The notes under the pieces were generated by a model, which ran no database searches, was not told the DNA's origin, and saw only the letters and a list, made by a program, of their open reading frames with translations. Positions 15,680-22,818 of a stretch of 23,615 nucleotides of DNA are shown here, piece by piece. Position numbers and translations under genes: made by a program. The stretch's first letter is position 1; each line of letters begins with the position of its first letter. This stretch comes from Lachnospiraceae bacterium UBA2734 (lineage in GTDB: Bacteria > Bacillota > Clostridia > Lachnospirales > Lachnospiraceae). The DNA is taken from the NCBI GenBank assembly GCA_002353635.1, contig DEKA01000029.1, positions 61,111 to 84,725 of the forward strand, read 5' to 3'.

Positions 15680-17098
15680 ATGAGAAAAACAAAAATTATC
15701 TGCACAATCGGACCTGCCAGTCAGAGCAGGGAGATGATGTCGAAGCTGATCGACAACGGCATGAATGTGGCGAGATTCAACTTCTCCCACGGCACGCATG
15801 AGGAGCAGAGGGGCAAGCTCGAGACGCTCCGCTCTCTTCGCGAGGAGAAGAATCTTCCTGTGGCAGCCATGCTCGATACCAAGGGACCTGAAATCCGTCT
15901 CAGAGACTTCGAGGGCGGAAAGACAGAGCTGAAGACCGGCTCCAGGTTTACACTGACCACAGAGGAGGTCATGGGCACAAGCGAGCGCGCCAGCGTCACC
16001 TACAAGGACCTGCCCAGAGATGTCTCTGTCGGAGGCACAATCCTGATCGATGACGGTCTCATCGGCCTTCGGGTGGACAGGGTGACAGATACGGAAATCG
16101 AGTGCACCGTCGAGAACGGCGGGCCTGTCAGCAACCACAAGGGCGTAAATGTTCCCGGCGCTGATCTGACCATGCCTTTTATCAGCCCGCAGGACCGCTC
16201 CGATATCCTCTTTGCCTGCACGGAGAAGATGGACTACATCGCAGCCTCTTTCGTGAGAACAGCGGAAGATGTGCGCGAGATCCGGTATATTCTGAACAAC
16301 AACGGCGGAGAGAGAATCAAGATTATCGCGAAGATCGAGAGCGTACAGGGCATCAACAACCTCGAGGAGATTCTGAATGAGGCGGACGGCGTCATGGTGG
16401 CCAGAGGCGACATGGGCGTGGAGATTCCGCTTGAGGATGTTCCTGTCATTCAGAAGAGGATGATCAAGCTCGCCAACAAAATGGGAAAGATCTGCGTGAC
16501 TGCAACGCAGATGCTTGATTCCATGATTCACAATCCAAGACCTACAAGAGCGGAGACGACGGATGTCGCCAACGCGATCTATGACGGGACTTCTGCCATC
16601 ATGCTCTCGGGAGAGACTGCCAACGGGGCCTATCCGGATATTGCAGTAGCGACCATGGCAAAGATCGCAGAGCGCGCCGAGAAGGACATCGACTACCACG
16701 CAAGAATGCAGAGAAGGGCAGAGGGAGAGGGCATCGATGTGACAGGTGCAATCTCGCACGCGACCTGCACGATCGCTGATGACGTGGAGGCAGATGCCAT
16801 CATCACCGTCACAATTTCCGGACGGACTGCACTCAGTCTCTCATCCTACAAGCCGCAGCGCCCTGTCATCGCCTGCACGACGAGCTGGAAGAGCGCCTGC
16901 CAGATGAACCTCTTCTTCGATGTGACACCGCTTGTGATCGGTGAAGAAGCAACAGCTGACCTTCTCTTCGAGGCTGCAGTGAACAAGGCCAAGAAGGCCG
17001 GACTGGTCAGTTCCGGGCAGAGAGTTGTCCTCACGGCCGGTGTTCCGCTCGGCGTATCCGGCAACACGAATATGATCCGTGTCATCGAAGTCTGGTGA
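15680..17098 (+). CDS. pyk: Pyruvate kinase
   Basis: The enzyme makes pyruvate and ATP from PEP and ADP, the last step of glycolysis, and competes with PTS enzyme I for PEP. The 472-residue protein has the compact form without the extra PEP-utiliser domain of Bacillus pyruvate kinase. Motifs include ARFNFSHG (31-38), LDTKGPEIR (65-73), IIAKIES with Lys218 and Glu220, MVARGDMGVEIP (239-250) with the metal-binding region, and TATQMLDSM (274-282). The allosteric C domain runs from about 345. GAGGAAG (15665-15671) serves the ATG. No terminator follows, so the guanylate-kinase-like gene 51 bp downstream is likely co-transcribed. Confidence 0.97.
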   Translation: MRKTKIICTIGPASQSREMMSKLIDNGMNVARFNFSHGTHEEQRGKLETLRSLREEKNLPVAAMLDTKGPEIRLRDFEGGKTELKTGSRFTLTTEEVMGTSERASVTYKDLPRDVSVGGTILIDDGLIGLRVDRVTDTEIECTVENGGPVSNHKGVNVPGADLTMPFISPQDRSDILFACTEKMDYIAASFVRTAEDVREIRYILNNNGGERIKIIAKIESVQGINNLEEILNEADGVMVARGDMGVEIPLEDVPVIQKRMIKLANKMGKICVTATQMLDSMIHNPRPTRAETTDVANAIYDGTSAIMLSGETANGAYPDIAVATMAKIAERAEKDIDYHARMQRRAEGEGIDVTGAISHATCTIADDVEADAIITVTISGRTALSLSSYKPQRPVIACTTSWKSACQMNLFFDVTPLVIGEEATADLLFEAAVNKAKKAGLVSSGQRVVLTAGVPLGVSGNTNMIRVIEVW

Positions 17099-17149
17099 TC
17101 ATGGCCCCTGTCTGTGACAGCGTATAACCGGCGATCACAGCCCCTGTCA

Positions 17150-17773
17150 ATGGGTGTTGAACAAGTGAAGCATTTTATTTTTGTACTGATGGGAAAGAGC
17201 GCGGCCGGCAAGGACACGCTCTTTCAGACAATTATGGGGGAAACGAATCTTCCTCTGAAAACAGTGGTGTCCTATACGACGAGGCCCATGCGGGAGAATG
17301 AGAGAGAGGGCAGGGAGTACCACTTCTGCACGGAAGAAGAGCTCAGTGCCATGAAGAGACAGGGCAGAGTGATCGAGTGCAGGCGGTATGATACGGTTTT
17401 CGGCCCCTGGTATTACTTCACGGCGGACGACGGCCAGATCGATCTTCGCACTTCCAGTTATCTGGTAATCGGCACGCCGGATTCCTGTGCTTCTTTTGCA
17501 GACTATTTCGGACCCGGGGTTATTGTTCCTCTGTATGTTGCGGTCGATGACGGCGTGCGCCTTGAGAGGGCACTGCAGAGAGAGAGGGAGCAGAAGAAAC
17601 CCCGCTACGCGGAGATGTGCAGGCGTTTTCTTGCGGATGAGAAGGACTTTTCACAGGAGAGGCTGGAGAGCCTTGGCATCACCTCTTTTTATGACAACAA
17701 TGACCTGCGGACATGTGCAGATGCCATCGAGAGAGATATTGCAGAGAAGATCGGCGGGCAGGGCAGTCACTGA
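17150..17773 (+). CDS. Guanylate-kinase-family protein
   Basis: The 207-residue protein has a P-loop GKSAAGKDT (15-23), in which Asp-Thr replaces the usual Ser-Thr. It also has the GMP-site pattern SYTTRPMR, EREG, REYHF (41-59). Length and layout match guanylate kinase, which makes GDP from GMP. The stretch after it (ECRRYDTVFGPWYYF) is divergent from the usual YGT segment. The start is uncertain: no good ribosome binding site precedes the ATG at 17150, and in-frame GTGs lie at 17114 and 17165. Just upstream of holB, it stands where Bacillus has thymidylate kinase (tmk) a few genes before holB. It may be a second nucleotide kinase with a different substrate rather than the housekeeping enzyme. 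Confidence 0.75.
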   Translation: MGVEQVKHFIFVLMGKSAAGKDTLFQTIMGETNLPLKTVVSYTTRPMRENEREGREYHFCTEEELSAMKRQGRVIECRRYDTVFGPWYYFTADDGQIDLRTSSYLVIGTPDSCASFADYFGPGVIVPLYVAVDDGVRLERALQREREQKKPRYAEMCRRFLADEKDFSQERLESLGITSFYDNNDLRTCADAIERDIAEKIGGQGSH

Positions 17774-17826
17774 TTGCTGCTGCAGGAGAATACAGATGCA
17801 TGGCCCTGTCTGCGAAACCGTCCTCT

Positions 17827-17846
17827 CGGAATTCGCCTCGGGGTGC
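17827..17846. repeat. Intergenic repeat copy A
   Basis: Twenty bases here match 17881-17900 with one difference; the shared core is TTCGCCTCGGGGTGC. The following bases (TGAA) resemble the right end of the 1476-1627 element (GGGGTGCTGAA). It lies in the 155-bp gap between the guanylate-kinase-like gene and holB. Confidence 0.65.
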
Positions 17847-17880
17847 TGAAAGAGCAGGCAAATTGGCGAAGACGCCTTCA

Positions 17881-17918
17881 CGGATTTCGCCTCGGGGTGC
17901 CGCAGGGGATGCGGCACC
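17881..17918. repeat. Intergenic repeat copy B with hairpin before holB
   Basis: The core shared with copy A is followed by a 9-bp hairpin: GGTGCCGCA (17896-17904), loop GGGGA, TGCGGCACC (17910-17918). It ends 10 bp before the holB start. Copy C before ricT has the same layout and differs in the hairpin by a compensated G-C to A-T change. Confidence 0.7.
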
Positions 17919-17928
17919 GGGTATACGG

Positions 17929-19026
17929 ATGAAGAAATTCAGGGATATCTACGGACAGAAAGAAATCATCGCCCATCTGCAGAATGCACTGCGGACGGGA
18001 AGGATTTCGCATGCCTATATCATCAGCGGAGAGAGCGGATCCGGAAAAGAAGAGCTGGCCCGCATCTATGCGGCGACACTTCAGTGCACGGACAGACAGG
18101 AAGAGAACGGATTCATCGAGGCGTGCGGGCAATGCAGATCGTGCATTCACGCTGAGGCGATGGATCAGCCCGACATCATCACGATGCACCATGTGCCCAA
18201 CTATAAGGGGGATACATCAACCAACCTCAGCGTCAATGACATCAGGCGGATGCGGGACGATGTAGGGATAAAACCGTATTCCGGCAGTTGGAAAGTCTAC
18301 ATCCTTCCGAATGCAGAGAAAATGACCGTGCAGGCGCAGAATGCGCTGCTCAAGACGCTCGAGGAGCCGCCTGCGTATGCCGTCGTCATTCTGCTGTGCA
18401 GTGGGACAGGGACTCTTCTCCCCACCATTCTCTCGCGCTGCATCCTGCTGAAGATGGAGCCTGTGCCGGATGCTGTCCTTGAGAAGATGCTCAAAGAAAA
18501 GGGTGTCGGGGAAGAGAGGGCACTGCTGTGTGCAAGGTTCTCCCACGGCAATCCCGGAAGGGCGGAGGAACTGTCGCAGAGCGATGAATTCTGGCAGTTC
18601 AGGACGAAAACCGTATCCTTTCTGAACACGCTTGAGCAGAGGGATGCCGCAGAGATTGTGGCGTTTTCGGCCGATTTTGCAGATCGGAAGAAGACAAATT
18701 CCGAGTACAGGAAGAAAGAAGAGGCGGGCGGAGAGTTCCGGCCCTGCACAGAGGACTTTCTTGACATCTTCCAGAGCTGGCTCGGGGACATTCTCCGCTA
18801 TAAGAGTACAGGGGATGCGGATGGGTTGATTTTTCAGGATTCGCTACAGTATATTATGGATATTGCCGGCCGCACCGCCTATGACAGACTGGAAGGTGCC
18901 TGCCGGGCTTTTGACACCGCCATGCAGAGAAGGCATGCCGGCGGAAATGATGCACAGATATTGGAGATGCTGCTGCTGGACGCGAGAGAGTGCCTGCGCG
19001 GCGGAAGGACATCTACTGTCCGATGA
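17929..19026 (+). CDS. holB: DNA polymerase III delta-prime subunit
   Basis: Delta-prime is a structural part of the clamp-loader complex that places the sliding clamp on DNA. The 365-residue protein shows the AAA+ N-terminus. The Walker A-like loop GESGSGKE (34-41) has Glu41 in place of Thr or Ser, consistent with a subunit that does not hydrolyse ATP. The zinc module has Cys53, Cys66, Cys69 and Cys72. LLKTLEEPP lies at 140-148, and LSRC (168-171) contains the SRC arginine finger. The ATG at 17929 is chosen because homology (FRDIYGQ) starts there. The frame stays open upstream to 17713, but that part overlaps the previous gene and runs through the repeats. The ribosome binding site is weak. 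It lies upstream of ricT, as in Bacillus. Confidence 0.9.
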   Translation: MKKFRDIYGQKEIIAHLQNALRTGRISHAYIISGESGSGKEELARIYAATLQCTDRQEENGFIEACGQCRSCIHAEAMDQPDIITMHHVPNYKGDTSTNLSVNDIRRMRDDVGIKPYSGSWKVYILPNAEKMTVQAQNALLKTLEEPPAYAVVILLCSGTGTLLPTILSRCILLKMEPVPDAVLEKMLKEKGVGEERALLCARFSHGNPGRAEELSQSDEFWQFRTKTVSFLNTLEQRDAAEIVAFSADFADRKKTNSEYRKKEEAGGEFRPCTEDFLDIFQSWLGDILRYKSTGDADGLIFQDSLQYIMDIAGRTAYDRLEGACRAFDTAMQRRHAGGNDAQILEMLLLDARECLRGGRTSTVR

Positions 19027-19054
19027 TAGGATTACAACGGCGAAACTGCCTGTG

Positions 19055-19094
19055 CGGATTTCGCCTCACGATGCCGCAGGGAGTGCGGCATGGA
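19055..19094. repeat. Intergenic repeat copy C with hairpin before ricT
   Basis: The sequence begins CGGATTTCGCCTC, as in copy B, then forms ATGCCGCA (19071-19078), loop GGGAG, TGCGGCAT (19084-19091). Alignment with copy B shows only about six or seven differences in 40 bases, and the hairpin change is base-pair preserving. The ribosome binding site GGAG (19092-19095) abuts the right arm. Confidence 0.7.
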
Positions 19095-19103
19095 GAAAAA
19101 TAT

Positions 19104-20849
19104 ATGGCTGATCAGAAAGAAGAACAGGAACTGAATACAGATACAGGCGCAGCAATGGGAGTGCCTGATCCTATAGAGGCAGAGAATTCCGCACCGGAAG
19201 TGGAGACTGTGCGCATGGCAGTGCAGGAGAGCGCAGAATCTGCGGATGAGGAACCTGTCACACAGGATGAGGTCCGGGAGGATCAGGAACTGGAGGAGGA
19301 AGAGGTGCAGGAGGAGTCCGGAGACGGACCGCTTGGCATCGATGACGGTCTTCTGCCGCCTGAAGACGGAGAAACCAGCCAGAAGGATAATAACAGTACT
19401 GCACCGGCGGGGAAGGCGACGGTCATCGGCGTGCGCTTTCGGACGGCAGGAAAGGTCTATTATTTCTCACCGGGCAGTGCACAGGTAAAAAGAGGAAGCC
19501 ACGTTGTCGTGGAGACGGCGAGGGGCGTCGAGTACGGATTTGTTGTCTGCAGCCCTATGGAGATCGACAGGAAGAAATTCCGTGCGCCCATCAAGCCGAT
19601 TATCCGTGCCGCAACTGCAGAGGATGACGAGAGGGAAAAGAGCAACCAGGAGAAGGAGCGGGAGGCATTCTATACCTGCCAGGCCAAGATCAGACAGCAC
19701 GGCCTCGACATGAAGCTCATTGATGCGGAGTATACATTTGACAACAACAAGATCCTGTTCTATTTCACCGCAGAGCAGAGAGTGGATTTCCGGGACCTTG
19801 TAAAGGATCTCGCAGGTATTTTCAGAACACGGATTGAGCTGCGCCAGATCGGCGTCAGGGATGAGACAAAGATATTGGGCGGATATGGTATCTGCGGCAG
19901 ACCTTTATGCTGCCATGCGTACCTGTCAGATTTTGTGCCCGTCTCGATCAAGATGGCGAAGGAGCAGAATCTCTCCCTCAATCCCGCCAAGATATCCGGT
20001 GTGTGCGGGCGCCTTATGTGCTGCCTCAAGAATGAGGAGGAGACATATGAAGCCCTGAATAAAACGCTTCCCGGCGTCGGTGATGAGGTACAGGGAAGCG
20101 ACGGGCTGCAGGGCGAGGTAGAGAGCGTCAATGTTCTGCGTCAGCGCGTGCGCATCCTTGTTGAGGTCGAGGACGAAAAGGAGCTCCACGAGTACCCCGC
20201 TGAGGAGATTACAATCCTGCACAGAAGAAAAAGAGGGCAGTCCAGGCCAAAGCTCAAGAGAGGAGAAGGCGCACCGGCACGTGTCATCGCATCTGCTTCT
20301 CTGAAGGGGCGCAGCAGAGAGCAGGGACAGAATCCGGAGAATACCTTTTCCGGCACAGCGGCTGACAAGCCTGCGGAAAGGTCTGACGCCGTGCAGAGGA
20401 GCACAGGCAGACCAGCAGAGGGCGCGGCATCCGGGAGTGACCGCTCAGAAGGAAGAATGCGCCCGGAAGGAAACAGCAGTGCAGCTTCCGGGGGAAGGCC
20501 CGGCAGAAGGGCGGAGAGACAGAACCCGTCTGAGAGACGAGGACAAAGAGGCACGAGGCCGGATCGCCAGGGCAGACAGAGCCGTGAAGACGGACGTTCC
20601 GATCCGGCAGGAAGGCCGGCGGAGCGCACTGCAAAGGGGCCTGCCAGCAGAAGAGAGCGCAGCGATGCGGACAGAACGAAACTGCAGCAGGGAGGAGTTT
20701 CCGACCCGGGCGTTCCGGCAGCAAGAGCCGGCCGGCCGGGCAGAGCACAGAGAAGAGGACGCAGGAGGAGACCCGGCACCGACACCATGGGACCGGGCGA
20801 CGCGGGCCCCGAGACAAAGAGAGGGAGCGGAGCATCCGCTGAGGAGTGA
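19104..20849 (+). CDS. ricT: RicT/YaaT-like PSP1-domain protein with long tails
   Basis: In Bacillus, RicT (YaaT) joins RicA and RicF in an iron-sulfur complex that affects RNase Y-dependent mRNA processing and development. The PSP1 core covers about residues 105-375 of 581. It includes two cysteine motifs, CGRPLCC (264-270) and CGRLMCC (301-307), the likely cluster ligands. Bacillus YaaT is about 275 residues. Here an acidic N-terminal tail (1-100, with runs of Glu and Asp) and a basic Arg/Gly/Ser/Pro-rich C-terminal tail (about 375-581) are added; both look disordered. The C-tail could bind RNA or membranes. GGAG with 8-base spacing sets the ATG. It follows holB after 77 bp and is 2 bp from the methyltransferase gene. 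Confidence 0.88.
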   Translation: MADQKEEQELNTDTGAAMGVPDPIEAENSAPEVETVRMAVQESAESADEEPVTQDEVREDQELEEEEVQEESGDGPLGIDDGLLPPEDGETSQKDNNSTAPAGKATVIGVRFRTAGKVYYFSPGSAQVKRGSHVVVETARGVEYGFVVCSPMEIDRKKFRAPIKPIIRAATAEDDEREKSNQEKEREAFYTCQAKIRQHGLDMKLIDAEYTFDNNKILFYFTAEQRVDFRDLVKDLAGIFRTRIELRQIGVRDETKILGGYGICGRPLCCHAYLSDFVPVSIKMAKEQNLSLNPAKISGVCGRLMCCLKNEEETYEALNKTLPGVGDEVQGSDGLQGEVESVNVLRQRVRILVEVEDEKELHEYPAEEITILHRRKRGQSRPKLKRGEGAPARVIASASLKGRSREQGQNPENTFSGTAADKPAERSDAVQRSTGRPAEGAASGSDRSEGRMRPEGNSSAASGGRPGRRAERQNPSERRGQRGTRPDRQGRQSREDGRSDPAGRPAERTAKGPASRRERSDADRTKLQQGGVSDPGVPAARAGRPGRAQRRGRRRRPGTDTMGPGDAGPETKRGSGASAEE

Positions 20850-20851
20850 TC

Positions 20852-21589
20852 ATGGACAGCCTTGTGCATGCCGGTGAAAGGGTGGATGACCTGCAGAGAA
20901 ATCATCTCAGGATCATTCAGGATCCGAAACGCTTTTGCTTTGGCATGGATGCGGTCCTTCTCTCCGGCTTTGCGGCAGCCCGCGAGGGAGATCATGTGCT
21001 CGATCTTGGCACGGGGACGGGCATTATTCCAATTCTGATGTCCGCCAAGACAGACGCTGAACACTTTACGGGGCTGGAGATCCAGCCGGAAAGTGCGGAT
21101 ATGGCGGCGCGGAGCGTTGCTCTGAACGGACTGCAGAAGAGAATCGATATAGTTACAGGCGACATCAGGGAGGCGGACGCATTTTTTCCTGCTGCTTCCT
21201 TTGATGTGATTACTTCCAATCCCCCCTATATGATTTCTTCACACGGACTGCGGGGGCCCGCCGACGCGCGCGCGATTGCCCGCCATGAAGTGCTCTGCAC
21301 CTTTCCGGAGCTTGCGGCCGTCACAGAGAAGCTCCTGCGCCCGGGCGGCCATTTTTATCTGGTGCACAGGCCGTTCCGCATGGCGGAGATCATGTGCACG
21401 CTCAAAGCCCACCATCTCGAGCCCAAAAGACTGAGGCTGGTTTACCCGTATATTGACAGGGAACCGAACATGATGCTGCTCGACTGTGTCCGGGGAGCGC
21501 GGGAGAGGCTGACAGTGGAGAAGCCGCTCATTGTCTATAAGGCTCCCGGCGAGTACACGGAGGAGATCACTTCCATTTACGGATATTGA
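20852..21589 (+). CDS. tRNA1(Val) N6-adenine methyltransferase-like protein
   Basis: The 245-residue SAM-dependent methyltransferase resembles YabB/TrmN6, which methylates the N6 of adenine 37 in tRNA1(Val). The SAM motif is VLDLGTGTGIIP (49-60), and the catalytic motif SNPPYM (122-127) is typical of N6-adenine or glutamine methylation. The N-terminal DDLQRNHLRIIQDPKRFCFG (12-31) is the family's recognition segment. The ATG at 20852 follows GAGGAG, which overlaps the end of ricT; the two genes are 2 bp apart and translationally coupled. In Bacillus the same family (yabB) lies between yaaT and rsmI. The exact tRNA target is inferred. Confidence 0.88.
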   Translation: MDSLVHAGERVDDLQRNHLRIIQDPKRFCFGMDAVLLSGFAAAREGDHVLDLGTGTGIIPILMSAKTDAEHFTGLEIQPESADMAARSVALNGLQKRIDIVTGDIREADAFFPAASFDVITSNPPYMISSHGLRGPADARAIARHEVLCTFPELAAVTEKLLRPGGHFYLVHRPFRMAEIMCTLKAHHLEPKRLRLVYPYIDREPNMMLLDCVRGARERLTVEKPLIVYKAPGEYTEEITSIYGY

Positions 21590-21620
21590 GCAGCGGATAC
21601 TGAGGTGCTGATACCGGATA

Positions 21621-21640
21621 AGCCGCAGACGCATGCGGCT
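21621..21640. repeat. Hairpin before rsmI sharing the GCCGCA/TGCGGC core
   Basis: AGCCGCA (21621-21627), a 6-nt loop and TGCGGCT (21634-21640) form a 7-bp stem with the same inner core as the hairpins before holB and ricT. Surrounding similarity is weak, so it may be a third, decayed copy or coincidence. Confidence 0.4.
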
Positions 21641-21678
21641 GAGTCCGCTGTGCTGCCGAAGGAGGGCGGATAAAAGCA

Positions 21679-22545
21679 ATGAACGGAACACTGTATCTGT
21701 GTGCTACGCCGATCGGAAACCTTGAGGATATAACGCTGCGCGTTCTGCGGACACTGAAGGAGGTCGACCTCATTGCGGCGGAGGATACGCGCAATACGCT
21801 GAAGCTCCTCAATCATTACGGCATAAAGAAACCTCTGACCAGCTACCACGAGCACAACAAATACGAGAAGGCGGATGAGCTGATCGGACACCTTCTGCGG
21901 GGTGAAAACATTGCTGTAGTGACGGATGCGGGGACCCCGGCCATTTCCGATCCCGGAGAGGTGATCGCACACAAGTGCATTGAACAGGGCATACGGGTTA
22001 CCTCTCTCCCCGGCGCCTGCGCGCTGATCACGGCGCTTACCATGTCCGGCATGCCGGCGAGGAGATTCTGCTTCGAGGGTTTTCTTCCCGTGGACAAAAA
22101 GGAGAGGACACATGTTCTAGAGCGCTTTGCGCAGGAGGAGAGAACAACCATCTTCTATGAGGCTCCGCACCACCTTTCCGCCACACTTGAGGATCTCTGT
22201 AAGGCAGCAGGCAATCGGCAGATCACGCTCTGCCGCGAGCTGACCAAGAAATTTGAGGAAGCTGTTCCCACCACGCTTGAGGAGGCCATTGACTACTATC
22301 AGGACAATGCGCCGAGGGGAGAGTATGTCCTTGTTGTCGCAGGCCTTGATCCGGAGGAGAAAAAGAGCCGGGAAGAGCTTGCTTTCAGTGAGCTCCCTCT
22401 CTCTGCCCATATGGAGATGTATATGCAGAAGGGTATGTCCAGAAAGGATGCGATGAAGCAGGTGGCGAAGGATCGCGGCATCAGCAAGAGAGATGTATAC
22501 CGGATGCTGCTGCAGGAAGAGCCGGACGGGCAGACGCAGGAGTGA
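21679..22545 (+). CDS. rsmI: 16S rRNA 2'-O-methyltransferase RsmI
   Basis: RsmI methylates the ribose of C1402 in 16S rRNA, in the ribosomal P site, using SAM. The 288-residue protein shows the tetrapyrrole-methylase-type fold: TPIGNLEDIT (10-19), AEDTRNT (34-40), DAGTPAISDPG (about 86-96) and LPGACA near 114-119. The C-terminal helical segment (about 243-280, with MSRKDAMKQVAKDRGISKRD) is usual in Gram-positive forms. AAGGAGG (21659-21665) lies 13 bases from the ATG, a long spacing. It is the last gene of the holB-ricT-trmN6-rsmI run. No strong terminator follows it. Confidence 0.96.
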   Translation: MNGTLYLCATPIGNLEDITLRVLRTLKEVDLIAAEDTRNTLKLLNHYGIKKPLTSYHEHNKYEKADELIGHLLRGENIAVVTDAGTPAISDPGEVIAHKCIEQGIRVTSLPGACALITALTMSGMPARRFCFEGFLPVDKKERTHVLERFAQEERTTIFYEAPHHLSATLEDLCKAAGNRQITLCRELTKKFEEAVPTTLEEAIDYYQDNAPRGEYVLVVAGLDPEEKKSREELAFSELPLSAHMEMYMQKGMSRKDAMKQVAKDRGISKRDVYRMLLQEEPDGQTQE

Positions 22546-22615
22546 TGAGCATTTTTCTGAACAATGAAAGCCGGCGATTTCCTGCGTAGTTAATGCAAAC
22601 TTCATAACTTTGCAA

Positions 22616-22644
22616 TTGAACCGGCAATTTGTTTATGGTATACC
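22616..22644 (+). promoter_or_regulatory. Promoter of pckA
   Basis: TTGAAC (22616-22621) and TATACC (22639-22644) are 17 bases apart, each 4/6. A TGG before the -10 makes it an extended -10 promoter. Transcription would begin near 22651, giving a leader of about 168 nt. A small dyad (TGCAAA/TTTGCA, 22594-22614) lies immediately upstream of the -35. Confidence 0.6.
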
Positions 22645-22689
22645 TTTAGTTGTGAGTTAAAAAAGTAACGAACTTGTTCCGCGCGCTGA

Positions 22690-22786
22690 GGCAAAATTCG
22701 CGAATGCGGTTTTGCCGAATGCTGCAGCCGGTGCGTAAGCACCGTTGCTGCGGTTTGAAAATGACGTATCGACGTCATTTTCAAAC
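22690..22786 (+). other. Structured 5' leader of pckA: three hairpins
   Basis: Three hairpins follow in series. GGCAAAA pairs with TTTTGCC (about 22691-22717). GCAGC-CGGTGC pairs with GCACCG-TT-GCTGC around GTAA (about 22724-22751). A 15-bp perfect stem, GTTTGAAAATGACGT (22753-22767) with its complement (22772-22786), has an ATCG loop. The last ends 14 bases before the ribosome binding site and has no T-run, so it is not a standard terminator. It could be an attenuator, an mRNA-stability element or a repeat. Confidence 0.5.
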
Positions 22787-22818
22787 TTCCATCTATAGAA
22801 AGAGGAGGAAACTTTTTT

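Noticed and set aside
17713..17928. Upstream extension of the holB frame
   Set aside because: It overlaps the preceding gene, runs through intergenic repeats and has no similarity to delta-prime, which normally begins at the GQ segment near its N-terminus.
20141..21064. 307-codon minus-strand frame opposite the RicT tail
   Set aside because: It is low-complexity Leu/Ser/Pro sequence produced by reading the Arg/Gly-rich tail backwards.
22651..22818. Known riboswitch or T-box in the pckA leader
   Set aside because: No T-box sequence or recognisable aptamer core was seen; only simple hairpins.
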